A DNA stretch of 64,000 bases, taken from assembly GCF_000482785.1 (NCBI RefSeq), contig NZ_AXWS01000001.1:27005-91004 (forward strand). The letters are read 5' to 3'. The notes under the pieces are model-generated. The model made no database searches. It had not been told where the DNA came from and worked only from the letters and a program-made list of their open reading frames with translations. Positions 50,275 through 60,976 of the stretch are shown in pieces. Position 1 is the first letter of the stretch. Each line of letters begins with the position of its first letter. This stretch comes from Derxia gummosa DSM 723. Its GTDB lineage: Bacteria; Pseudomonadota; Gammaproteobacteria; Burkholderiales; Burkholderiaceae_E. The translations under genes and the position numbers were made by a program.

Positions 50275-51720
50275 TCAACCCGCCCGCTTGTGCACCGCGA
50301 GGCGGATGCCGTTTTCCGACCGGATCGTCAGCCGCCCGACCGGCTCGGGCACATGCGAGGCCAGCGGCTCGAAGCGGTAGCGCCGCACCAGCGTCGCGAG
50401 GATGAGCGCCGCCTCCTGCAACGCGAAGGCCGCGCCGATGCACACGCGCGGCCCGGCGCTGAAGGGCAGGTAGGCGTTCTTGAGCGACTCGCGCGCGGCC
50501 TCGCCCGCATAGCGGTCGGGATCGAAATCGTCCGGGCGCTCCCAGTAGTCGCGGTGGCGGTGGATGAGCCAGGGCGCGATCACGATGGTCGAGTCGGCGG
50601 GCAGGTGCTTGTCGCGCATGCGGCGCGGCGCCGGCGTGGCGCGCGCGAAGAAGCCCACCGGCGGATACAGCCGCAGCGTCTCGCGGAAGACGTTGCGCAC
50701 CAGCTCCAGCCCGCGCAGCTCGGCAAAGCCGATCGGCCGGTCGCCGCATTCGGCCATCACCTCGTCGTGCATGCGCTGCTGGATGTCGGGCGCGTTGGCG
50801 ATGAGGTAGAGCGACCACGACAGCGCGCTGGCCGAGGTCTCGTGGCCGGCGAGGAAGAGCATCGCCACCTGATCGACCAGCTCCTTGAAGCTGAAGTGCG
50901 TGCCCGTCGCGGGATCGACCGCGTCGAGCAGGCTGGAGAGGATGTCGTCGGGGCCGTCGGCATTGAAGGGGCAGGCGGGCTTGCCGGCGCTTGCGGCTGC
51001 CGGCGCGGTGGCTTGGGCACTTGCGCGCGCCGCCGCCCAGGCGTCGTGGCGCGGCCTGATGAAGCCCTCCAGCACGCCCCGGATCTCCTTCGCCGCCGCC
51101 TTGCTCGCGCGCGCCGCGAGCCACGGGTGGAACAGCCTCGGCCAGCGGAAGATGACCGGCATGATCAGCTTGGGCGCCAGCTCCTGGAAGCGCGAGAAGG
51201 CGCGGAAGATGCGCTGCGCGTCCTCGCCCTCCAGCGGCGTCGAGAGGATGGTGCGGAAGATGATGTCGGCGGTGACATGGGTCATCTCCAGCTCCACGTC
51301 GTGCTCGACCGCGTCGGGCAGGGCGTCGAGCCGGTCGCGCATCGCGTCGGCTGCGTCGCGCATGAGGCCGAACACATGCTTGATGCGCGCCGCCTCGAAC
51401 GACTTTTCCATCATGTCGCGCTGCCGCTGCCATTGCGCGCCGTTGGTCGTGAAGATGCTCTCGCCGAGCAGCGGCTCCAGCGCATGGCCGAGTAGCTCGT
51501 GCTTCGGAAAGTCGGGCGCCTCGTCCACCAGCACCTGCTTCCAGAGCCTGGGCTCGTTGACCATGTAGAGGTCGAGGCCGGGCAGATGCACCTCGCCCAT
51601 CTTCATGCGGTAGCTGCGCTCGAACAGGCCGTCCATCCAGGATCGGCGCTTGAACAGGTACATCCACAGGAAGGACGCCTTGGTCTTCAGCGGCTTGGGG
51701 TGGACGGGGCAAAAGCTCAT
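50275..51720 (-). CDS. Cytochrome P450
   Basis: A 481-residue soluble P450. I-helix AGHETSAS (near residue 289), ExxR helix ETLR, and the haem motif FSAGPRVCIGAAFA (cysteine about residue 427) are intact. Substrate and redox partner are unknown; no ferredoxin is adjacent. An Ala-rich insert (ARASAQATAPAAASAGKP) lies in the middle. ATG 51720 has AGGA 8 bases upstream. It is 14 bases from the upstream membrane hydrolase and abuts the His-rich protein, so the three form one unit. Confidence 0.92.
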   Translation of the reverse strand: MSFCPVHPKPLKTKASFLWMYLFKRRSWMDGLFERSYRMKMGEVHLPGLDLYMVNEPRLWKQVLVDEAPDFPKHELLGHALEPLLGESIFTTNGAQWQRQRDMMEKSFEAARIKHVFGLMRDAADAMRDRLDALPDAVEHDVELEMTHVTADIIFRTILSTPLEGEDAQRIFRAFSRFQELAPKLIMPVIFRWPRLFHPWLAARASKAAAKEIRGVLEGFIRPRHDAWAAARASAQATAPAAASAGKPACPFNADGPDDILSSLLDAVDPATGTHFSFKELVDQVAMLFLAGHETSASALSWSLYLIANAPDIQQRMHDEVMAECGDRPIGFAELRGLELVRNVFRETLRLYPPVGFFARATPAPRRMRDKHLPADSTIVIAPWLIHRHRDYWERPDDFDPDRYAGEAARESLKNAYLPFSAGPRVCIGAAFALQEAALILATLVRRYRFEPLASHVPEPVGRLTIRSENGIRLAVHKRAG

Positions 51721-51734
51721 TCTGAATTCCTGTT

Positions 51735-53057
51735 TCAGCGTTTCCAGTCGCGCACGGCGGCCTTGGCGGCGAAGCGCTCGGCGAGCAGCTGCGGGCCGGC
51801 GGTGATCGCGAAGTAATCGTAGGCGCCGGGCGCGGTCGCGGGCTTCTCGCTCGCCATCAGGTACTGGAAGTGGACGCGATACCAGTCGCGCCGGATGCGC
51901 CGGTAGGTGGCCGGCGTGAACAGCGTCGGCAGGCGCGGCGACAGCAGCTTGGGGCGCGGCGCGGCCGGGTCGGGCTGGGCGATGCCCGAGGTGGCGAGCG
52001 GATCGGTCAGCGCGAAGCAGGCGCCGTCCACCGGCGCGGTGAAATCGACCCAGTCGATCTCGCGCGCGGCGGCGAGCGCGGCCATGTCGGCGCGGATGCG
52101 CGCGGCCTGCGGGATGTAGCTGACCATCGGGATGCACTGCCCGAGCGTGAGCAGGCTGATGCGCGGGCCGCGCCGGGCGAGGTCGGGATCGAGCGCGAGG
52201 GCGCGCGCCAGCATCATCGGCGCGACGATGGTGCCGACGCTGTGCGCGGCGATCAGCACCTCGTCGGCATCGCTCGCGCGCACGCGCTCGACCAGCAGCC
52301 GCGCGAAGGCGTCGATGCGCTCCTCCATGCCCGGCAGCCGGCCGAGCGCGAGCCGGATCGAGAAGGCGTAGATGCGCAGCAGCCAGTAGAGCCGCAGCCG
52401 GGCTTCGAGCAGACGGCCGAGCTGCACCACGCCCGCGAACACGGCGAGGCCGGCGACCAGGCCCGCCGCGCGCGCGCCGGGTCCGCCGATCCAGGCGCCG
52501 CCGCCCGAGCTGCCGCTGCCGAAGGCCGTCGCCGCCGCGTCGGCGGGCAGGGCGGGCGCGCCGGCGGCGAGGCCGGTCATCGCATGGGTGAAGGCGCTGG
52601 CGGCGAGGTCGCCGGCCGCCATCCCCGCCGCCACGCCGAGCCCGAGCACGAGCAGCAGCAGCACGAAGGGGAAGGTCACCGCGACGCCGGGCGGCCAGGA
52701 CACGCGCCAGACCTTGAACAGCGCGCCGGTGCGCACGCCGAGCCAGATCACGCCGAGGTAGGCGGCGATCAGCGCCAGCTCGTTGCGCAGCCAGTGGCGG
52801 CGGATGAGGTCGTCCCAGTGCAGGAAGGCGTAGTCGGTGACGGTGGCGTCGCCGGGCGTGGCGATGCGCCAGCGGCTCGCGAATTCGCCGTCGCGCTCGC
52901 GCGGGCCGAGCGCGAGGTCGAGGCCGCCGACGCGGGCCTGGGCGGCGGCTTCGTCGCGGTAGAGCCGGCGGTAGAAGGGCGCGCCGCGCGGGTCGAAGCC
53001 GCTGAGGTAGAAGACCTGGCGCTTGCGGACAGTGGGCTGGCGGGCGGGATCGGGCAT
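51735..53057 (-). CDS. Membrane protein with alpha/beta-hydrolase-like domain
   Basis: A 440-residue protein. It starts with RQVFYLSGFDPRGAPFYRRLYRDE. Three hydrophobic spans lie at about 93-108, 121-148 and 202-219. A lipase-like nucleophile elbow follows: EVLIAAHSVGTIVAP (serine about residue 273). A Gly/Ser/Ala-rich loop (GSGSSGGG) separates the spans. It is a conserved hypothetical type that I cannot name. Its place just before the P450 suggests a shared lipid or polyketide-like substrate, which is inference. Confidence 0.7.
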   Translation of the reverse strand: MPDPARQPTVRKRQVFYLSGFDPRGAPFYRRLYRDEAAAQARVGGLDLALGPRERDGEFASRWRIATPGDATVTDYAFLHWDDLIRRHWLRNELALIAAYLGVIWLGVRTGALFKVWRVSWPPGVAVTFPFVLLLLVLGLGVAAGMAAGDLAASAFTHAMTGLAAGAPALPADAAATAFGSGSSGGGAWIGGPGARAAGLVAGLAVFAGVVQLGRLLEARLRLYWLLRIYAFSIRLALGRLPGMEERIDAFARLLVERVRASDADEVLIAAHSVGTIVAPMMLARALALDPDLARRGPRISLLTLGQCIPMVSYIPQAARIRADMAALAAAREIDWVDFTAPVDGACFALTDPLATSGIAQPDPAAPRPKLLSPRLPTLFTPATYRRIRRDWYRVHFQYLMASEKPATAPGAYDYFAITAGPQLLAERFAAKAAVRDWKR

Positions 53058-53228
53058 GCGCGGGAGCGGGGCTAGCTGCGAAGGAGCGGGCGCGAAGGCC
53101 CGGCCGGCAATGCTAGGCGAGCCGGGCGCCGATCATTCGGCAATGACGCAACCGCACCCGTCACCGCGTTGCGCCGGGGCAATCGCGGCGCGCCGGCCGT
53201 CCGCATCGAGCGGGCAGCCTGACCGCGG

Positions 53229-56108
<2,880 letters not shown>

Positions 56109-56251
56109 GTTTCCTTGCGTTTTCTTGGGTCCTTTGACGCCCCGCAAGACCGAAAGGCCAAGCTTGCTACTATAGCCCGCCCCCCTCGCACGACCCGGGT
56201 TTCCCTGGGTAATCAGCGTGCAAGCCCCTTGAAAACCTGCCGCGCATCGTC

Positions 56252-57478
56252 ATGAAAACGAATGCAGCCCAAGCCATGTCCGCGATCAACGACCCTGCGG
56301 GCATGACCCCGACCGAACGCCGCGCGAGCACCGCGCTCGCCTCGATCTACGCCCTGCGCATGCTCGGGCTGTTCCTCATCCTGCCGGTGTTCGCGGTGTA
56401 CGCGCACTCGCTGCCGGGCGGCGCCTCGCCCGCGATGGTGGGGCTGGCGATCGGCATCTACGGGCTGACGCAGGCGGCGCTCCAGATCGCCTTCGGCCGC
56501 GCCAGCGACCATTACGGGCGCAAGCCGGTGATCGTCGCGGGGCTGGCGCTGTTCGCGCTCGGCAGCTTCGTGGCCGCGCTGGCGCACAGCATCGAACTCA
56601 TCATCGTCGGCCGCGCGATCCAGGGCGCGGGCGCCATCTCGGCCGCGATCACCGCGCTCATCGCCGACGCCACGCGCGACCAGCAGCGCAGCAAGGCGAT
56701 GGCGATGGTCGGCGCGAGCATCGGCGTGACCTTCGCGGCGAGCATGGTCATCGCGCCGCTGCTGTATGGCGCGATCGGCATGCCGGGCATCTTCGCGCTC
56801 ACCGGCGCGCTCGCGATCGCGGCGATCGGCGTGGTGCAGTTCGTCGTGCCCGACGTGCCGCAGCCGGCGCTGGGCCAGCGGGTGCCCTTCAGCCAGGTGC
56901 TGGCCGACCGCCAGCTGCTGCGGCTGGACTTCGGCATCTTCGCGCTGCATGTGGCGCAGTCGGCGATGTTCGTGGTGGTGCCGGTGCTGCTGGTGGACGT
57001 GGCCGGCGTGCCCGTGACCGAGCACTGGAAGCTCTATCTGCCGGCGGTGTCGGTGGCCTTCGTGCTCATGGTGCCGGCCATCATCAAGGCCGAGCGCGGC
57101 GGGCAGATGCGCGCGGTGTTCGTCGGCGCGATCGCGCTGATGGCGCTGCTGGAGGCGGTGTCGAGCCAATTCGCGAGCGGCGCGCTGCCGGTGAACTTCA
57201 CGACCATGCTCGGGCTGCTGACGGTGTTCTTCATCGCCTTCAACGTGCTGGAGGCGCTGCTGCCGTCGCTGGTGAGCAAGATCGCCCCGCCGGCCGCGAA
57301 GGGCACGGCGCTGGGGGTCTACAACACGGTGCAGTCGCTGGGCGTGTCGGCCGGCGGGTCGCTGGGCGGGTGGATCGCCACGCATTTCGGGCGGGCGGCG
57401 GTGTTCGAGGCTTGCGCGGGGTTGATGGTGCTGTGGGCGATTGCGGCGTTCGGGATGCGGGTGCCGGTGCGGCGGTGA
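56252..57478 (+). CDS. MFS transporter (YajR-like)
   Basis: A 408-residue permease with about 12 TM spans. The loop motif is FGRASDHYGRKPVIVAGL between TM2 and TM3, and RMLGLFLILPVFAVYA at TM1 is typical of the MFS gene that sits divergent from uvrA in many betaproteobacteria. Substrate unknown. In that arrangement ssb usually follows; here a DUF1778 gene does. Confidence 0.9.
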   Translation: MKTNAAQAMSAINDPAGMTPTERRASTALASIYALRMLGLFLILPVFAVYAHSLPGGASPAMVGLAIGIYGLTQAALQIAFGRASDHYGRKPVIVAGLALFALGSFVAALAHSIELIIVGRAIQGAGAISAAITALIADATRDQQRSKAMAMVGASIGVTFAASMVIAPLLYGAIGMPGIFALTGALAIAAIGVVQFVVPDVPQPALGQRVPFSQVLADRQLLRLDFGIFALHVAQSAMFVVVPVLLVDVAGVPVTEHWKLYLPAVSVAFVLMVPAIIKAERGGQMRAVFVGAIALMALLEAVSSQFASGALPVNFTTMLGLLTVFFIAFNVLEALLPSLVSKIAPPAAKGTALGVYNTVQSLGVSAGGSLGGWIATHFGRAAVFEACAGLMVLWAIAAFGMRVPVRR

Positions 57479-57720
57479 AGCCGTTGATGGAGCATCTCGA
57501 AGTCCGTCTCTCGGTCGAGCAGAGGAGCCTGCTTCGGCGTGCAGCCGAGCTGTCGGACTGTTCCCTTGGTGAATTTGTCGTCGCCGCTGCGTGCGATGCC
57601 GCAGAGCGCGTCATCGCTGCACGGTTCCTCGTAGCCGAGCCCGCAGCGATGTCCCGCCAGCATGAAGACGCGCTGCAAGATCTGACTGATCTGTCCCAGG
57701 ATCTCAACCTCGGCTACTGA
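57475..57720 (+). CDS. Orphan DUF1778 (TacA-type) antitoxin-like protein
   Basis: An 81-residue protein from GTG 57475 (overlapping the MFS stop), or 77 residues from ATG 57487. The core is EVRLSVEQRSLLRRAAELSDCSLGEFVVAAACDAAERVI, read in parts: an RHH-type DNA-binding N-terminus and a helical neutralising tail, as in DUF1778/TacA. TacA normally pairs with a GNAT toxin in the next frame. Here the next gene is the GntP permease, so no toxin is present. Confidence 0.78.
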   Translation: MKPLMEHLEVRLSVEQRSLLRRAAELSDCSLGEFVVAAACDAAERVIAARFLVAEPAAMSRQHEDALQDLTDLSQDLNLGY

Positions 57721-57857
57721 GCGAGATGGCGCTCCCGCCGCCTCGCTTACACGCCCCCTTCCTCCCCTCCGACAGACCCGTCAGACACCTCCCCCCGAAG
57801 CTCTCCCGGCCCAGCCGCGCCCTGCGGCGGCGCACCAATAACGGAGACCTTCGCCCC

Positions 57858-59258
57858 ATGAGCCTGCTCCTCGTCCTGGCCGCCCTGGCCTTCCTGATGC
57901 TGGTCGCCTATCGCGGCTACAGCGTCATCCTGTTCGCGCCGGTGGCGGCGCTCGGCGCGGTGCTCCTCACCGATCCGGCCCACGTCGCTCCGGTGTACTC
58001 CGAGCTGTTCATGGACAAGATGGTCGTGTTCGTGAAGAACTACTTCCCGGTGTTCATGCTCGGCGCGGTGTTCGGCAAGCTCATCGAGCTGTCGGGCTTC
58101 TCGCGCTCGATCGTCAGTTCGGTGATCGGGCTGGTGGGCGCGGGGCGGGCGATGGCGGCCATCGTCATCGTCTGCGCGCTGCTCACCTACGGCGGCGTGT
58201 CGCTGTTCGTCGTGGTGTTCGCGGTGTACCCGTTCGCGTCCGAACTCTTCCGGCAGAGCGACATCCCCAAGCGGCTCATCCCGGGCACGATCGCGCTCGG
58301 CGCCTTCAGCTTCACGATGGATTCGCTGCCGGGCACGCCGCAGATCCAGAACATCATCCCCAGCTCCTTCTTCGGCACCAACGCCTATGCCGCGCCGGTG
58401 CTCGGCACGCTGGGCGCGGTGTTCATCTTCATCGTCGGCCTGAGCTATCTCGACTGGCTGCGCCGCCGTGCCGCGCGCGCCGGCGAGGGTTACGCGAAGC
58501 CGGGCCAGAAGCTGGTGAACGAGCCCGACACGGCCGCCGACCAGCCGCTCGCCAATCCGTGGATCGCGATTGCGCCGCTGTTCGTCGTGGGCATCGCCAA
58601 CAAGCTGTTCACGAGCTGGATTCCGGCCTTCTACGGGCCGAAGGCGTCGGTGGTGTTCGTCGAGGGCAAGGCGCCGGTGGTGGCCGACGTGACCAAGGCG
58701 GTCGGCATCTGGGCGGTGGAGGCGGCGCTGCTGCTGGGCATCCTGTGCGTGCTGCTGTTCGCGTGGCGGCGCGTGGCCGAGAAGTTCGGCGAGGGCAGCA
58801 AGAGCGCGGTCGGCGGCGCGCTGCTGGCGTCGATGAACACGGCATCGGAATACGGCTTCGGCGCGGTGATCGCGGCGCTGCCGGGCTTCCTGTTCATCTC
58901 GCAGGCGCTGGCGGCGATCCCGAATCCGCTCGTGAACGAGGCCATCAGCATCACGGCGCTGGCGGGCATCACCGGCTCGGCGTCGGGCGGCATGAGCATC
59001 GCGCTGGCGGCGATGGCGCAGAGCTTCATCGAGAACGCGAACGCGGCCGGCATCCCGATGGAGGTGCTGCACCGCGTGGCGTCGATGGCCTCGGGCGGCA
59101 TGGACACGCTGCCGCACAACGGCGCGGTCATCACGCTGCTGGCCGTCACCGGCCTCACGCACCGCGAGTCGTACAAGGACATCTTTGCCGTCACGCTCAT
59201 CAAGACGGCGGCGGTGTTCTTCGTGATCGGCGTGTACTACCTGACGGGCTGGGTGTGA
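57858..59258 (+). CDS. GntP family permease
   Basis: A 466-residue transporter with about 12-13 TM spans. VKNYFPVFMLGAVFGKLIE, TYGGVSLFVVVFAVYPFA and the C-terminal SGGMDTLPHNGAVITLLAVTG are family marks. GntP proteins take up gluconate, hydroxybutyrate or related acids; the exact substrate is open. ATG 57858 has GGAGACC upstream. The 137 bases before it hold no other gene. Confidence 0.9.
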   Translation: MSLLLVLAALAFLMLVAYRGYSVILFAPVAALGAVLLTDPAHVAPVYSELFMDKMVVFVKNYFPVFMLGAVFGKLIELSGFSRSIVSSVIGLVGAGRAMAAIVIVCALLTYGGVSLFVVVFAVYPFASELFRQSDIPKRLIPGTIALGAFSFTMDSLPGTPQIQNIIPSSFFGTNAYAAPVLGTLGAVFIFIVGLSYLDWLRRRAARAGEGYAKPGQKLVNEPDTAADQPLANPWIAIAPLFVVGIANKLFTSWIPAFYGPKASVVFVEGKAPVVADVTKAVGIWAVEAALLLGILCVLLFAWRRVAEKFGEGSKSAVGGALLASMNTASEYGFGAVIAALPGFLFISQALAAIPNPLVNEAISITALAGITGSASGGMSIALAAMAQSFIENANAAGIPMEVLHRVASMASGGMDTLPHNGAVITLLAVTGLTHRESYKDIFAVTLIKTAAVFFVIGVYYLTGWV

Positions 59259-59315
59259 GGCCGCCACACAGCGTGCCGACGCGGGTCGGTCGGGCGGCCG
59301 CGTTTCTCTGCGAGT

Positions 59316-59582
59316 TCAGCCACGCTCGACCTCGCCGACCGAGGCGATGAGCGCTGCGCCGCAGGCCGTTCTGTGCCCGTCGAGCGCCACCGCGCGCCCG
59401 TCGATGATCCAGTCCGGATCGCCTTCGACGATCACCGTCGGCCCGTGGCCACGGATCGGGCAGCTCACCTGATCGCCGACGCGGGCCAGCGGCTTGCCCA
59501 TGGCGGTGGCTGTCGTGCATGACACCGAGGTGACGCAGCCGCCATGCGAGGTCATGTCGCCCAGGCGGATCGGGCGCTTCAT
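59316..59582 (-). CDS. PAAR-domain T6SS tip protein
   Basis: An 88-residue protein: RPIRLGDMTSHGGCVTS, ARVGDQVSCPIRGHGP and ALDGHRTACGAALIAS, the PAAR repeats with His/Cys zinc ligands. PAAR caps the VgrG spike. Its ATG overlaps the upstream lipoprotein stop (ATGA). Last gene of the vgrG-tle3-lipoprotein-PAAR unit. Confidence 0.9.
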   Translation of the reverse strand: MKRPIRLGDMTSHGGCVTSVSCTTATAMGKPLARVGDQVSCPIRGHGPTVIVEGDPDWIIDGRAVALDGHRTACGAALIASVGEVERG

Positions 59583-60970
59583 TGCGGCTTCTTCCGGTCG
59601 AGCCGGCCCCACCACGGCCAGTAGGCGAGCCCGCCGCTGCGCGCGCGCGGCCATTCGGTGACGGGCTCTGGCGTCTGGTGCCCTTCGGGTGGCCGCACCA
59701 GCACGGCGAACACCTCGTCGTCCTCGCGCGTCGCGACCACCAGCGCGGGCTTGTTGGCCCAGTGGGCGTAGGCGATCGCGAAGGCGAAATTCATCCCGGC
59801 CGCGGCCGAGCCCGCGTCGCGCAGCCAGGTGTCGACGTTGTAGGTGCGCTCGGCGAACTCGCTGCCTTCAAGCCCCATCTCGGTGAGCGCCTGGCCGAGC
59901 GCGCCGAGCGAGCGGCTGGCAAGGTCAGAATTGAGCCCTGCATCGTGGAAGACCTTGCCGATGTCGGCGAAGTCGACCTCGCCGTCGGCCAGCGCCTGCC
60001 GCATCGCCGCCTGCAGCGCATCGACGCGTGCCCGTGCGCCGGGCGGGCGGGCGTCGGGCGACTCCAGCTTCACCCGGAACGGCCGGTACAGCCGCGCGAG
60101 CGGCTTGCGCGGGACGGGGTGCTTCAGCTCGGGCGAGGCGAGGATGAGGACGGTGCAGTTCTCGGTGGGCTGTTCGGTCGTGGGGAAGTCGACCATGTCC
60201 TGGCCGATGAGCCAGGCGGGCTTCTGCGGGTGGCCGGCGATGTACTGCTGGGCGCGCGCGAGGGAGTAGAAGCCGGCGGCGCGGCCGCCGAAATCGATGG
60301 TGGTGGTGGGCTGGAGGTGCTCGGGATTCAGGCGTTCGCTCCAGCCGTCGGTGGTGGACGAGATGAGCCGATTGATCAGCCGCTCGACCGACTCTGGAAT
60401 GGCAACGGGTTCGCGCGCCATGTCGGCGGCGATGAGCGCGGTGTTGGCGGGTGTGTCAGGCGGGCCGACATGAAAGCGATGCCAGTACAGCTTGTCGAGC
60501 GGTTCTCCGAGCAGCTTGGGCGAAGTGGCGAGGAAGCTCTGCTGGTCGAGGAAGGTGAAGCGGTGATGTCGTGTGCCGAGGGAGTAGAAGTCGCTCGGAC
60601 TGAAGATCAGGTCGTGACCGAAGGGAGTGATGGCTGTGTCGACATCATCTTCAATGGAGATGTAGCGCTTGGAGTTCGGGTAGGTGATGGCGACGGAGAC
60701 GACCGGAGTTCCGAGGGGCCAGCGTTCCGGATGGGAACGGTCGTTCGCATTGGGTGTCGCCATGCCGAGGTGGCGCAGCAGATTCCAGTCGGCTCCGTAA
60801 TCCTTGAAGCTCAGCGGACTGACCCATTGCACGGCGATCACGTTGGCGATGTAGCGGGGTGGGGACTCGGGCGGCATGGTCAGGGCAGGTGTCGATTCGG
60901 AGGGCGCCACGGTCGTGCATGCGCTTGCAATCAGCGCGACCAGAGGCAGGAGCAGGTGTCGATGGCGCAT
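59579..60970 (-). CDS. Lipoprotein next to Tle3: Tla3 adaptor or Tli3 immunity candidate
   Basis: A 463-residue protein with a lipoprotein signal (LIASAC, cysteine near residue 18). The mature chain has no enzyme motif; it has two halves, the second starting near RARVDALQAAMRQALADGEVD. Position directly after tle3 and before PAAR fits both the Tla3 loading adaptor (DUF2875 type) and the periplasmic Tli3 immunity lipoprotein of P. aeruginosa. I lean to Tla3-like, since the size is large for an immunity protein, but lipidation would suit immunity. Both roles might be combined. Confidence 0.6.
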   Translation of the reverse strand: MRHRHLLLPLVALIASACTTVAPSESTPALTMPPESPPRYIANVIAVQWVSPLSFKDYGADWNLLRHLGMATPNANDRSHPERWPLGTPVVSVAITYPNSKRYISIEDDVDTAITPFGHDLIFSPSDFYSLGTRHHRFTFLDQQSFLATSPKLLGEPLDKLYWHRFHVGPPDTPANTALIAADMAREPVAIPESVERLINRLISSTTDGWSERLNPEHLQPTTTIDFGGRAAGFYSLARAQQYIAGHPQKPAWLIGQDMVDFPTTEQPTENCTVLILASPELKHPVPRKPLARLYRPFRVKLESPDARPPGARARVDALQAAMRQALADGEVDFADIGKVFHDAGLNSDLASRSLGALGQALTEMGLEGSEFAERTYNVDTWLRDAGSAAAGMNFAFAIAYAHWANKPALVVATREDDEVFAVLVRPPEGHQTPEPVTEWPRARSGGLAYWPWWGRLDRKKPQ

Positions 60971-60976
60971 GGCGGC

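Noticed and set aside
56109..56251. LexA (SOS) box in the uvrA-MFS intergenic region
   Set aside because: No CTGT-N8-ACAG-like sequence was found; SOS control of uvrA is not claimed.
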